NCBI RefSeq assembly: GCF_022846615.1
Contig: NZ_AP025637.1
Span: 2,691,001-2,755,000 of the forward strand
Origin: Roseomonas fluvialis
Lineage (GTDB): Bacteria > Pseudomonadota > Alphaproteobacteria > Acetobacterales > Acetobacteraceae
DNA: 64,000 bases
Reading direction: 5' to 3'
Of this stretch, positions 45,714-54,915 are shown piece by piece. The notes beneath the pieces were generated by a model. It ran no database searches. It was given only the letters and a program-made list of their open reading frames with translations, and was not told where the DNA came from. The translations under genes and the position numbers were made by a program. Numbering within the stretch: position 1 is the first letter of the stretch; each line of letters opens with the position of its first letter.

Positions 45714-46498
45714 CAGTCGTTATCCCGCTTCGGCGCCATCCACCGCGCCGCCAGGATCGAGATCTCGTAGAGCAGGATCAGCGGGATCGCCAAGCCGATC
45801 TGGCTGATGATGTCCGGCGGCGTGATGATCGCCGCCAGCACGAACATCCCCACGATCGCGTAGCGGCGACCCTTGCGCAGCGAATCGACGTTCAGGATGC
45901 CCACCTTCACCAGCAGCGTCAGCAGCACCGGCATCTGGAACGCGATCCCGAAGGCCAGGATCATATGCATGACCAGCGACAGATACTCGCCGACCTTCGC
46001 CTCGAGCTGGATCGGAATGCCGCCCGACCCCGGCGGCGTCTCGAAACTGATGAAGAACTGCCAGGCCAGCGGGAAGATGAAGTAGTACGCCAGCGCCGCA
46101 CCCATAACGAACAGCACCGGCGATGCCAGCAGGAACGGATAGATCGCCCGCTTCTCGGACCGGTACAGCCCCGGCGCAATGAACATCCACAGCTGCGTCG
46201 CCCACATGGGGAAGCTGAAGAACACCGCGCCGAAGAAGGCCACCTTCAGGTAGGTGAAGAACGCCTCGTAGAGCGCGGTGAAGATCATCCGCCGCTCGCC
46301 GCCCGACTGCTGCGCCAGGATGTCGGCCAGCGGCTGCGCCAGGAACGCGTAGATCTTGGCCGAGAAATAGTAGCAGACCGCGAACGCCAGGATGAACGCG
46401 CCGACCGACCACAGCACCCGCAGGCGCAGCTCCTTCAGGTGGTCCATCAACGGCATCGGCTTGTCGTCGATGACGTCTTCGTCGGTGGTGTTGGACAA
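45713..46498 (-). CDS. tatC: Sec-independent protein translocase subunit TatC
   Basis: Six-helix receptor for twin-arginine signal peptides. MDHLKELRLRVLWS is the cytoplasmic N-terminal signature with the conserved glutamate; EAFFTYLKVAFFGAVFFSFPMW and PVLLTLLVKVGIL follow, and late helix 5 has DIISQIGLAIPLILLYE. The 261 residues are normal. It follows tatB by 12 bases. Several proteins in the window have twin-arginine-like leaders and may be its clients. Confidence 0.97.
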   Translation of the reverse strand: MSNTTDEDVIDDKPMPLMDHLKELRLRVLWSVGAFILAFAVCYYFSAKIYAFLAQPLADILAQQSGGERRMIFTALYEAFFTYLKVAFFGAVFFSFPMWATQLWMFIAPGLYRSEKRAIYPFLLASPVLFVMGAALAYYFIFPLAWQFFISFETPPGSGGIPIQLEAKVGEYLSLVMHMILAFGIAFQMPVLLTLLVKVGILNVDSLRKGRRYAIVGMFVLAAIITPPDIISQIGLAIPLILLYEISILAARWMAPKRDND

Positions 46499-46510
46499 GG
46501 CGCCGGTTCC

Positions 46511-47095
46511 CTAAACGCTCGGGCTGGTGGTGGTGGCCGGCTTCGGCACGGGCTCGGCCGCCGCGGCCTGCTGCGGCGGCTCCGGTGCGGCAGGCGGTGG
46601 CGCGGCAGGCGCCGGCATCGCGATCGGCGCCGGGGTCGACGGCGGCACGAAGGCCGGCGCGTCCGGCACCGGTGCCGGGGGCGGCAGCGGCGCGGGCGCC
46701 CAGCGCGCCACGTCGGGCGGCACGAAGGCCGGCGCGTTCTCGGGCACCGGCGGCGGCGTATAGGCCGGCGGGGTGTAGCTGTCCTTCATCGGGTCGTCGA
46801 AGGCCTTGCGCACCGACCCGTCGGCGTCGACGTGCTTCTCGATCGTGCCCTTGATGTCGAAGTTGCGGATGTCGCTGATGGTGTTGCGCACATCGGCGAT
46901 CTGGTTGCGCACGTCGTCGAGCTTGGCCTCGCGCACCAGCTCGTCGGCCTGCTGCTGGAATTCCGCGACCTTGCGCTTGAGGCCCTGGATGCCCTTGGCA
47001 ATGCCCTTGATCGCCTCGGGCAGGTCCTTGGGCCCGATGACGACGAGCGCCACCACGGCAATCAGCGCGATCTCTGACCAGGCAAGATCCAGCAT
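46511..47095 (-). CDS. tatB: Sec-independent protein translocase subunit TatB
   Basis: One N-terminal membrane helix (SEIALIAVVALVVIGPKDLPEAIKG) with the conserved GPKDLP hinge, an amphipathic helix, and a charged coiled region to about residue 90. A long tail of about 100 residues rich in proline and alanine follows; such tails are common in alphaproteobacterial TatB. At 194 residues it is clearly TatB rather than TatA. No tatA precedes it; instead an ABC ATPase gene lies upstream. Confidence 0.94.
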   Translation of the reverse strand: MLDLAWSEIALIAVVALVVIGPKDLPEAIKGIAKGIQGLKRKVAEFQQQADELVREAKLDDVRNQIADVRNTISDIRNFDIKGTIEKHVDADGSVRKAFDDPMKDSYTPPAYTPPPVPENAPAFVPPDVARWAPAPLPPPAPVPDAPAFVPPSTPAPIAMPAPAAPPPAAPEPPQQAAAAEPVPKPATTTSPSV

Positions 47096-47259
47096 GCGTC
47101 CCTTATCCCCCGGCTTCGCTGCCCGCGGGGGACGCCCCGTTAGCAGGAAGCCGGCACGCCGCCAATGCAGCGTCGTGTCCCGGACCGACCTTCGCCGCCA
47201 CGGTCAACCGGGGCGGCTGCGGCCTGCCAGGGGCACTGGGCACTGCGGCTCCCCCTTAT

Positions 47260-48306
47260 CTAGGGAGCCTCGGGCGGAAAGACGAAGGCCCGTTCGGCAT
47301 CAAGTGCGACCATCACCCTTTCCCCCCGGGCCAGGCGCCGCCCGGGCGGCAGGCGGGCATGCAGGTGCAGCAGCCCCCCTGCCCCATCCGGCAGGGCCAG
47401 GTGCACCAGGGTCGTCGCACCCAGCAGCCGGCACGCCTCGACCTCGGCCGGGTGGCCTTCCTCGGCGCCCAGGCGCAGGCCCTCGGGGCGGACCAGCACA
47501 TCGACCGGCGCGCCTTCGGCGGCCGCGCCCGCCGGCAGGGCGCCGATCGCGGTCTCGGCCAGGCCGTCGCGCACCCGGCCCGGCAGCCGGTTCACCTCGC
47601 CCAGGAAGGTCGCGACATAGCGGTCGACCGGCCCGAAATACAGCGCCTCCGGCGGACCGAGCTGGACAATCCGCCCCTCCCGCATCAGCGCGATGCGGTC
47701 GCCCATGAACATCGCTTCCTCGGCGTCGTGCGTGACCAGCAGGGTGGCGATTCCGGAGGTCTGGAGCACATGCAGCGTGTCGTCGCGCACCTGTTCGCGC
47801 AGCCGGGCATCGAGGCTGGCGAACGCCTCGTCCAGCAGCAGCACCGCTGGCCGCGGCGCCAGCGCGCGCGCCAACGCGACCCGCTGCTGCTGGCCGCCCG
47901 AGAGCATATGCGGAAACGCGCCCTGAAAGGCTTCGAGCCCGACCCGCGCCAGCGCATCCATCACCCGCCAGCCGCGCTCCCCCTTCGGTGCGAAGCGCAG
48001 GCCGAAGGCCACGTTCTCGGCCACCGTCAGGTGCGGGAACAGGGCGTAGTCCTGGAACACGAAGCCCACGCCACGGCGTTCCGGCGGCACGTCCCGTCCC
48101 GGCTCCGCAATGACCTGTCCGCCGAGTTCGATCATGCCGTGCTGCAACGGTTCGAGCCCGGCCGCCAGGCGCAGCAGCGTGGTCTTGCCGCAGCCCGAGG
48201 CGCCCAGCAGGCAGACGATCTCCCCCGCCGCGACGGACAGGTCGATTCCGCGCAGCACGGTGGTGGCGCCATAGGCGTGGCGGATGTCCTGAAACCGGAG
48301 GGTCAC
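47260..48306 (-). CDS. ABC transporter ATP-binding protein, FbpC/PotA-like, orphan
   Basis: Import-type ABC ATPase, 348 residues. Walker A GASGCGKTT near 35, signature LSGGQQQR near 130, Walker B VLLLDEA near 150, and H-loop VTHDAEEA; the C-terminal TOBE domain (ILVRPEGLRLG-type segment DVLVRPEGLRLGA) marks the iron, spermidine or sulfate uptake class. The start is GTG at 48306, after AGAGGC. No permease or binding protein is adjacent, and the gene sits between scpB and tatB where tatA is usual. Confidence 0.85.
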   Translation of the reverse strand: MTLRFQDIRHAYGATTVLRGIDLSVAAGEIVCLLGASGCGKTTLLRLAAGLEPLQHGMIELGGQVIAEPGRDVPPERRGVGFVFQDYALFPHLTVAENVAFGLRFAPKGERGWRVMDALARVGLEAFQGAFPHMLSGGQQQRVALARALAPRPAVLLLDEAFASLDARLREQVRDDTLHVLQTSGIATLLVTHDAEEAMFMGDRIALMREGRIVQLGPPEALYFGPVDRYVATFLGEVNRLPGRVRDGLAETAIGALPAGAAAEGAPVDVLVRPEGLRLGAEEGHPAEVEACRLLGATTLVHLALPDGAGGLLHLHARLPPGRRLARGERVMVALDAERAFVFPPEAP

Positions 48307-48493
48307 GCCTCTTTTGCCCTCAGGCGCGTTGCGCCGGAGGCGCGCCTTCGGCGTGACGTGCCGGCATCCGCCGGCTTGGCTTGCGCGCCGTGCCCTGGTA
48401 CGCCGGGCGCGGAGAATGGTCTGGACGCGGTCGCGCCGTGCACGCCCGGCTCCCGTCGGGGCAGCGATCCGCCCCCGCGCCTGAACAGGCACG

Positions 48494-49576
48494 TCACGGC
48501 GCGGCGCCGCGCGGGCTGTCGCTACCGGACAGGTCCGCCTCCGCCGCGCCCTCATCCTGCGGCGCCGGATCCTGGTCCGCCGCAGCGTCGGTGACCGGCT
48601 CCGCCTCGGTCCCGCCCGGACCGCCCAGGGGCAAGGCCGGACCGGTCTCGGCCGTCACCAGTTCCTCCTTGCGCGGCAAGTCGGACAGCGCCTTCAGGCC
48701 GAACTGTTCCAGGAATTTCGGCGTGGTGCCCCACAGGGTCGGGCGGCCGGGCACTTCGCGCCGCCCGCGCGGGGCGACCAGGCCGAGTTCCAGCAGCGCC
48801 TCCAGCGTCGTCTGGGCCAGGGCGGCACCGCGGATCTCCTCGATCTCGCCGCGCGTGCAGGGCTGGTGGTAGGCGATGATGGACAGCGCCTCCATCGCCG
48901 CGCGCGGCAGGCGGCGCGGCGCCTGGACCACCTTGGTCAACCGTTGCGCCAGGTCCGGCGCGGTGCGGAAGGCCCAGCCGCCGGCGACCTCTGCGATCAT
49001 CACCCCGCGGCCCTCGCAGGCCTCGGTCAGTGCCGCCACCACGGTGCCGGGCACGAGCCCCGGCGGCAGCACCGCCCCCAGCATGGCGGGGGTCACGGGC
49101 CGGTCGGAGGCAAAGATCAGCGCCTCGGCGATACGGGCCCCCTCGGCGAGAAGCGCGGGGTCGGGGACATCGATGGCTGTATCGGCCGCAACGGCGTCGG
49201 CGGACGGCGCGGCATCGGACGCCGGATCGGAATCGGAGTCCGGCCCGGCGGGCGGTCCGTTGTTTGCCCCGCCCGGCTCGGAACCATCGAGACTGGGGAG
49301 CGTGGCGGCGTCGGCGGACAGCACCACCCCGGCGGCATCGTCCGCAGCGACCGGCGCGGCCTGCGGCGCTGCGTCGTCGTCATCGCTCCGCGCATCGGCG
49401 GCCGGCGCATCGCCGCCTGGCGTAGTCGCGGCGTCGGCCGCGTGCCCGCCATCCGCGGTCGTCGCGCCGCCGGCCTCGTCCCCGGCCAACGACGTCGGTT
49501 CTGCCCGGCCGGCCTTGGCCGCGTTCTCCGCCCGCCGCTCCGCTCCGCCGCCCGGCGCTTCAGCCTGCCCGTTCAT
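48494..49576 (-). CDS. scpB: Segregation and condensation protein B
   Basis: Winged-helix partner of SMC and ScpA in chromosome condensation. The core (about residues 143-310) has EALIFASDRPVTPAML, AMEALSIIAYHQPCTRGEIEEIRG, and TPKFLEQFGLKALSDLP, all diagnostic. It is 360 residues long because of an acidic alanine-rich N-terminal extension of about 140 residues and a 50-residue acidic tail. The start is supported by GGAGGAGGGGG upstream and by overlap of 17 bases with scpA. Confidence 0.92.
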   Translation of the reverse strand: MNGQAEAPGGGAERRAENAAKAGRAEPTSLAGDEAGGATTADGGHAADAATTPGGDAPAADARSDDDDAAPQAAPVAADDAAGVVLSADAATLPSLDGSEPGGANNGPPAGPDSDSDPASDAAPSADAVAADTAIDVPDPALLAEGARIAEALIFASDRPVTPAMLGAVLPPGLVPGTVVAALTEACEGRGVMIAEVAGGWAFRTAPDLAQRLTKVVQAPRRLPRAAMEALSIIAYHQPCTRGEIEEIRGAALAQTTLEALLELGLVAPRGRREVPGRPTLWGTTPKFLEQFGLKALSDLPRKEELVTAETGPALPLGGPGGTEAEPVTDAAADQDPAPQDEGAAEADLSGSDSPRGAAP

Positions 49577-50318
49577 CGGTGGCCCCCTCCTCCGGCCGGC
49601 GACGGACATGGATCGGCCCGAAGGCCTCCTCCTGCCGGATCTCGATTCCGCCGCCGCGCGCCATCTCCAGCCCCGCCACGAGCGTGCTGGCAAGCGCCGC
49701 CTTGCGCTCCAGCGGGTCGAGGATGGTGTCCGGCAGGAACCCCTGCAGCACCGACCAGGACGGCAGCGCGCCGACGAGCCGGGTCAGCCGCTCCAGCGCC
49801 TCCTGCACCGTGAACAGTTTCCGCGGCTTCGGGCGGTAGGGCCGGCGCGCCAAGGCGCGGCGCCGTGCCGCGACATAGGATTGCAGCAGCGACGGCAGGT
49901 CGGCATGCAGGCCGGACCGGTCCTCGACGCGCAGGCTTTCAGGCGCGCCACGGGCAAACACGTCATGCCCGAGCCAGGGCCGCCGGTTGAGCCACAGCGC
50001 CGCCGCGCGCATCCGTTGCAGTTCGGCCAGCCGGTCGGCCAGCTGTTCGGCCAGCGCTTCGGCGTCCTCGCCCTCGGCCTGGTCGGGCGGCACCAGCAGG
50101 CGGGATTTCAGCCAGGCGAGCCAGGCCGCCATGACCAGCCAGTCCGCCGCCAGTTCCAGCCGCACCCGACGGGCGCCCTCGATCACCGCGAGGTACTGGT
50201 CCACCAGATCCAGGATGGACAGGCGCGCCACGTCCACCTTCTGCGCCCGCGCCAGTTCCAGCAGCAGGTCGAGCGGCCCCTCGAACCCGTCCAGGCGCAG
50301 ATGCAGGCTCTCGCTCAC
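49560..50318 (-). CDS. scpA: Segregation and condensation protein A
   Basis: Kleisin that bridges SMC heads, 252 residues. SESLHLRLDGFEGPLDLLLELARAQKVDVARLSI is the N-terminal SMC-neck binding helix bundle; a C-terminal winged helix region follows (ERKAALASTLVAGLEMARGG). The start is GTG, overlapping the M50 protease stop as GTGA, so these genes are coupled. In-frame upstream sequence is not conserved and is excluded. Confidence 0.95.
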   Translation of the reverse strand: MSESLHLRLDGFEGPLDLLLELARAQKVDVARLSILDLVDQYLAVIEGARRVRLELAADWLVMAAWLAWLKSRLLVPPDQAEGEDAEALAEQLADRLAELQRMRAAALWLNRRPWLGHDVFARGAPESLRVEDRSGLHADLPSLLQSYVAARRRALARRPYRPKPRKLFTVQEALERLTRLVGALPSWSVLQGFLPDTILDPLERKAALASTLVAGLEMARGGGIEIRQEEAFGPIHVRRRPEEGATDERAG

Positions 50319-51022
50319 CGCAGCCCGCCCAGCCCGGCCGCGGACAGCACCAGCCCATAGGCCGGCGCGACAGTGTTGCGCACGAACCAGGTCATCGGGT
50401 CCCAGGCCGGGATGGCCATGGGCAGGAGGAACAGCACGCCGATCACGATGATCAGCCCGTAGGGCTCGACGCGCGCCAGCGCAATGGCCGGTGCGCGCGG
50501 CAGCAGCCCCACCATGATCCGCCCCCCGTCCAGGGGCGGCAGCGGCAGCAGGTTGAACAACCCGAGCACCAGGTTCGCCAGGATCGACAGCGCGGCGAAA
50601 CGCAGCAGGAATTCGGCCAGGTCCGGCCCCATCAGCCCCTCGCCCGCCAGCACCGCGTGGACCAGCAGCGCGGCCGAGAAGGCCAGCGCGGCATTGATCG
50701 CCGGCCCCGCCGCGGCCACCAGCACCATGCCCCAGCGCGGGTTGCGCAGCCGCAGGATGTCCACCGGCACGGGCTTCGCCCACCCGAACATCGCCTCGAC
50801 CCGCCCGATCGTCAGCAACTGGCCCACCACCATGATGCCCGGCACCAGCAGCGTGCCGACCGGATCGACATGGCGGATCGGGTTCAGGCTGATGCGCCCG
50901 GCCCGCTTGGCGGTGTCGTCGCCCAGCGCCAGCGCGGCATAGCCATGCGCGGCCTCGTGGAAAGTGATGGCGAACACGGCCGCGAGCACGGCGGCGGCGG
51001 CTTCGGGGAACCAGTCGGGCAT
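50315..51022 (-). CDS. Site-2 protease family (M50) membrane metalloprotease
   Basis: Multi-span membrane protein of 235 residues with zinc motif FHEAAHGYAALALGD (HExxH, residues about 21-25) in the first helix and LLPLPPLDGGRIMVGLL supplying the third ligand. Such small M50 proteins lack PDZ domains; they cleave within membranes or are of unknown function. The place between nagZ and scpA is a standard alphaproteobacterial one. Confidence 0.92.
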   Translation of the reverse strand: MPDWFPEAAAAVLAAVFAITFHEAAHGYAALALGDDTAKRAGRISLNPIRHVDPVGTLLVPGIMVVGQLLTIGRVEAMFGWAKPVPVDILRLRNPRWGMVLVAAAGPAINAALAFSAALLVHAVLAGEGLMGPDLAEFLLRFAALSILANLVLGLFNLLPLPPLDGGRIMVGLLPRAPAIALARVEPYGLIIVIGVLFLLPMAIPAWDPMTWFVRNTVAPAYGLVLSAAGLGGLR

Positions 51023-51160
51023 CAGGCCTCGCGCGGGATGGGGCCGGCGATGGCCGCCGGCGCGGGCTTATAGCAAATCATGCGCACAGGTCCCGACCCG
51101 ACCGCCCGGCGCCGCCACAACGGGCGCGCAGGCCGCGCGGCGAGGACCCCGGTTGGCCCC

Positions 51161-52192
51161 TCACCCGTCGCGTTCGGTGGGATCGGCGCCTGCCGGATGT
51201 GCCGCAGCGGCACGAAGCGCGCGGTCGCGCAGGGCGCGCAGGGCGCCGGGTTCGCGCCCCTGCATCGCGTCGCGCACCGCCCGCGCCGTCGCCAGCCGCG
51301 CCGCCGCCCTGTCGGACAGCGCCGGGCAGCCGGCCAGCAGAGCGGCGCTGTCGCCGATCCGCCCCGTGCAGTGCAGCACCACGTCGCAGCCGGCCTCCAG
51401 CGCCGCCCCCGCCAGGTCGTTCGACGCCCCGCGCAACGCCCCCATCGCCAGGTCGTCGGTGACCAGCACGCCGTCGAAGCCGGCCTCGCCGCGGATGATG
51501 TCGCGGATCACGCGGGGCGAGATCGTGGCCGGCAGCGCCGCGTCCCAGGCCTCGTAGAGCACATGCGCTGTCATCGCCCAGGCGCCCGAGGCCGCCAGCG
51601 CGCGGAACGGCGCCAGGTCCAGCGCCAGGTGCGCCGGGCAGGCCCGCACGCGCGGCAATTCATGGTGGCTGTCGGCCGTGGCCCGCCCGTGCCCGGGGAT
51701 GTGCTTGACGACCGGGATGGCGCCGCCCGCCTGCAGCCCCGCCACCCAGGCCCGGCCCAGGCGGATGATCTCATGCGGATCGTCCGAGAAGGCGCGGTCG
51801 CCGATCACGCCATGCGCGCCGGGCACGCGCAGGTCCAGCACCGGGGCGCAGACCACGTCGAGCCCTTCCGCCACGCAGGCTGCCCCCAGCAGCGCCGCAT
51901 TGGCGAAGGCGGCGGTTTCGGGCGCGCCCTCGAAGGCGGCGGCGGCCGGGAAGTCCTCCCAGGCCGGCGGCCTGAGCCGCGCGACGCGCCCGCCCTCCTG
52001 GTCCACCAGGATCGGCGCCTCCGCGCCCAGGATGTCGCGCACCGACGCCGCCAGCGCGCGAAGTTGCGCCGGCGCCGCCACATTGCGCGCGAACAGGATG
52101 ACGCCGACCGGCCGGCTATCGCGCAGCAGCGCGGCCTCCTCGGGCGTCAGGACATGGCCGGACAGGCCGATGATCGCGGCACGCGGGGTCAC
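51161..52192 (-). CDS. nagZ: Beta-N-acetylhexosaminidase (cell-wall recycling)
   Basis: Family 3 glycoside hydrolase that removes GlcNAc from muropeptides in the cytoplasm. VKHIPGHGRATADSHHELP carries the substrate and catalytic His-Asp dyad, GVLVTDDLAMGAL the nucleophile aspartate, and ILVDQEGGRVARLRPP the early sugar-binding segment. The start is GTG at 52192, before the conserved N-terminus TPRAAIIGLSG; the ribosome site is weak. The 343 residues are normal. Confidence 0.94.
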   Translation of the reverse strand: MTPRAAIIGLSGHVLTPEEAALLRDSRPVGVILFARNVAAPAQLRALAASVRDILGAEAPILVDQEGGRVARLRPPAWEDFPAAAAFEGAPETAAFANAALLGAACVAEGLDVVCAPVLDLRVPGAHGVIGDRAFSDDPHEIIRLGRAWVAGLQAGGAIPVVKHIPGHGRATADSHHELPRVRACPAHLALDLAPFRALAASGAWAMTAHVLYEAWDAALPATISPRVIRDIIRGEAGFDGVLVTDDLAMGALRGASNDLAGAALEAGCDVVLHCTGRIGDSAALLAGCPALSDRAAARLATARAVRDAMQGREPGALRALRDRALRAAAAHPAGADPTERDG

Positions 52193-52262
52193 GATGGGGC
52201 TTCGGCCTCGTGTCTCGGGCGCCCCGACCAGGACGCCCGGACCAGGCGGTGATCGACGCGCG

Positions 52263-53021
52263 TCAGCGGATGATGGTGCAGGGAATGCTGCGGGCGCGCG
52301 CCTGTTCGCAGAAACCGTTGGCGGCCGCAACATCGGCGAAGCCCCCGGTCCGCAGGCGGAACAGCGTGGCCTGGCCCTCGCGCTCGAAGCGCACGACCTG
52401 CGGGCGAAAGGCGCCTAGCAGGTCAGCATGGCGCCGCGCCAGCCGGTCCCATTCGCCGCGCGCCGCCTCCTCGCTGGTCAGGGCACCGAGCTGCACGCGG
52501 ATGGCGCCACCCGGCGCCGGGGCGGGCCGCGCTGCCGCAGTCGGGGCTGGGGCGGCAGGCTGGGCGGTAGCGGCAGGCGGCGTGGCACCCGGCGCCGTCC
52601 GGGCCGCCGGCGCCGCGCCACCCGTCGGCGCCTGCGCGTTCGGCGCGGCAGGCGCCACCGGTTGCGGCGGCGGCTGCGCCACCTGCGCGCGCAAGGCATC
52701 GATGCGCGGCGCTTCCGGCTCCGGCGCCAGCCGCGCCGCGCCATTGTTCGCAGGGCCGCGATTGCGTTCGAAGATCAGTTCGTCCTGGTTCGGCACGCGC
52801 AGCCCGCCCGGATCATCCGGGCGCACCTTGAAGGGGCGCGGGTCCGGTTCGATCAGCGGCACCGACCGTGGGGCGGCGCCGATGCGCCCGATCCCCCAGG
52901 CGATCGCCCCGCCCACCAGCAGCGCCGCAGCCAGGCCGCCGCCGATCGCGATCAAACGCCAGGGCGGCCCGCCATCATCGGAAGGCCGCACCCGATAGGA
53001 CGGCACAGGAACATCGGTCAC
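52263..53021 (-). CDS. SPOR-domain inner-membrane protein
   Basis: A 252-residue bitopic protein: cytoplasmic N-terminus, membrane helix at about 22-45 (LIAIGGGLAAALLVGGAIAWG), a proline/alanine-rich periplasmic linker to about 170, then a SPOR domain (IRVQLGALTSEEAARGEWDRL to ANGFCEQARARSIPCTII) that binds denuded peptidoglycan at the septum. Position between argS and nagZ is the usual one. Likely helps cell division or envelope maintenance. Confidence 0.9.
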   Translation of the reverse strand: MTDVPVPSYRVRPSDDGGPPWRLIAIGGGLAAALLVGGAIAWGIGRIGAAPRSVPLIEPDPRPFKVRPDDPGGLRVPNQDELIFERNRGPANNGAARLAPEPEAPRIDALRAQVAQPPPQPVAPAAPNAQAPTGGAAPAARTAPGATPPAATAQPAAPAPTAAARPAPAPGGAIRVQLGALTSEEAARGEWDRLARRHADLLGAFRPQVVRFEREGQATLFRLRTGGFADVAAANGFCEQARARSIPCTIIR

Positions 53022-53060
53022 GCCCCACCCCCTGACTGCCGGGGGGCCTGGGCCAGCCCC

Positions 53061-54908
53061 TCAGCGCATCTCCTCGACCGGCGTCACCCCCATGACGCGC
53101 AGGCCCGAACGGATCACCGTCGCCGTCGCGGCAACGAGGGCCAGCCGGGCCCGGGTCGCTCCGGGGTCCTCCGCCCGGATGAACCGGAGCGTCGAATCGT
53201 CGCGACCACGGTTCCACAATACGTGAAAGTCCGAGGCCAAGTCTTGGAGAAAGAACGCGATCCGGTGCGGTTCACGCGCTGTTGCGGCTGCTTCCACGCT
53301 GCGCGGCCATGCGGCGATGCGCCGGATCAGCGCCATCTCGGCCGGATCGGACAGCGCATCGAGCGCCGTGCCCTCGAGTCCCGCCACCAGCGCGGCGTCG
53401 GTCGCCTCCGCCTGGCGCAGCACGGACCGGCAGCGCGCATGGGCGTACTGCACGTAGAACACGGGATTGTCGCGCGATTGCTCGACCACCTTGTCGAGGT
53501 CGAATTCCATCTGCGCATCGGCCTTGCGCGTGAGCATCGTGAAGCGCACCGCGTCGCGGCCCACTTCGTCGATCAGGTCGCTGAGCGTCACGTAGGTGCC
53601 CGCGCGCTTGGACATGCGCACCGGCTCACCGCCCTTCACCACCTGCACGATCTGCGTCAGCACGACATCGAGACTGACGCGCCGGTCGGACAGCGCCGCC
53701 ACCACCGCCGCCATGCGCTTCACGTAGCCGCCGTGGTCGGCACCCCACACATGCACGAGTTCCGCGAAGCCGCGGTCGATCTTGTGCTGGTGGTTGGCGA
53801 TGTCGTTCGCGAAGTAGGTGCCGGTGCCGTCGGATTTGCGCAGCGGACGATCGACCTCGTCGCCGAAGGATGTCGCGCGGAACAGCAGCTGCTCCCGCGG
53901 TTCCCAATCGTCCGGCGTCTTGCCCTTGGGCGGCTCCAGCACGCCCTGGTAGACAAGGCCCTTGCCGGTCAGCAGCGTGATCGCTGCATCGACGCCGCCG
54001 GCTTCCACCAGCGCGCGCTCGCTCACGAACACGTCGTGCGTGACGCCGAGCTTCGCGAGGTCCTCGCGGATCTCCGCCATCATCATCGCGACCGCCGTCT
54101 CGCGCGCGGTATCCAGCCAAGCGGTGCGCACCAGCCAGCCGCGCTCGAGCGCCGGAGCGAAGGCCGAGACGGTTTCCTCCGCCGGCAACATGCCGGGTTC
54201 GATGCGGCGCGCCATCATCTGGTCGCCGAAGCGCTCGGCCAGCGCATCGCCCACCGCCACCAGGTAGTCGCCGCGATACTGCAGCGTGGTGCCAAAGCGC
54301 TGTTCGGTCGCCTCCGCGTTCCACTCATCCGCACCTAGGCTGACCGCGCGCAGATACCGCCAATAGGCCGCCCACCCCAGTGCGATGACCTGGTTGCCCG
54401 CGTCGTTGACGTAGTATTCCTTGGTGACGTCGTAGCCCGCCTTGATCATCAGGTTGGCCAGCGCATCGCCCACCACCGCGCCTCGGCAATGCCCCACATG
54501 CATCGGCCCGGTCGGGTTGGCCGAGACATATTCCACATTCGCCCGGATGCCCGCGCCGAGCGTGCTGTCGCCATACCCCTCGCCCGCGCGCAGCACGGCC
54601 GGCACCTGGCCACGCAGGAAGCCTTCATCGAGCCGCAGGTTCACGAAACCCGGCCCGGCGGGTGTTGCCTCCACCACCATGGGAAGTGCCACGAGCTTCT
54701 CGGCCAGCGCGGCGGCCAGCTTCTGCGGCGCCATGCGCGCGGGCTTGGCCGCGACCAGCGCGGCGTTCGTCGCCATGTCGCCATGCGCCAGGTCGCGCGG
54801 CGGTTCCACCTGCACGCGGGCCAGCGCCTCGGGCGGCAGGTCGGGCACCAGCGCGGCCAGCGCGCCGCGCACCTCCTGCGTGAGCAGGGTGAAGATGTTC
54901 TCGGTCAT
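53061..54908 (-). CDS. argS: Arginyl-tRNA synthetase
   Basis: Class I synthetase, 615 residues. HIGH-type motif HVGH within SANPTGPMHVGHCRG; KMSKS-type motif as RMSKR; the C-terminal DALR anticodon-binding domain includes FYVQYAHARCRSVLRQ. The N-terminal Add-1 domain contains PRDLAHGDMATNAAL. All key residues are present. Follows dgt by seven bases on the same strand. Confidence 0.98.
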   Translation of the reverse strand: MTENIFTLLTQEVRGALAALVPDLPPEALARVQVEPPRDLAHGDMATNAALVAAKPARMAPQKLAAALAEKLVALPMVVEATPAGPGFVNLRLDEGFLRGQVPAVLRAGEGYGDSTLGAGIRANVEYVSANPTGPMHVGHCRGAVVGDALANLMIKAGYDVTKEYYVNDAGNQVIALGWAAYWRYLRAVSLGADEWNAEATEQRFGTTLQYRGDYLVAVGDALAERFGDQMMARRIEPGMLPAEETVSAFAPALERGWLVRTAWLDTARETAVAMMMAEIREDLAKLGVTHDVFVSERALVEAGGVDAAITLLTGKGLVYQGVLEPPKGKTPDDWEPREQLLFRATSFGDEVDRPLRKSDGTGTYFANDIANHQHKIDRGFAELVHVWGADHGGYVKRMAAVVAALSDRRVSLDVVLTQIVQVVKGGEPVRMSKRAGTYVTLSDLIDEVGRDAVRFTMLTRKADAQMEFDLDKVVEQSRDNPVFYVQYAHARCRSVLRQAEATDAALVAGLEGTALDALSDPAEMALIRRIAAWPRSVEAAATAREPHRIAFFLQDLASDFHVLWNRGRDDSTLRFIRAEDPGATRARLALVAATATVIRSGLRVMGVTPVEEMR

Positions 54909-54915
54909 GCGATGT

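Noticed and set aside
47096-47259. Searched for tatA between the ABC ATPase and tatB
   Set aside because: No hydrophobic helix followed by an F-G-x-x-x-L/P hinge can be read in any frame here or in 48307-48493.
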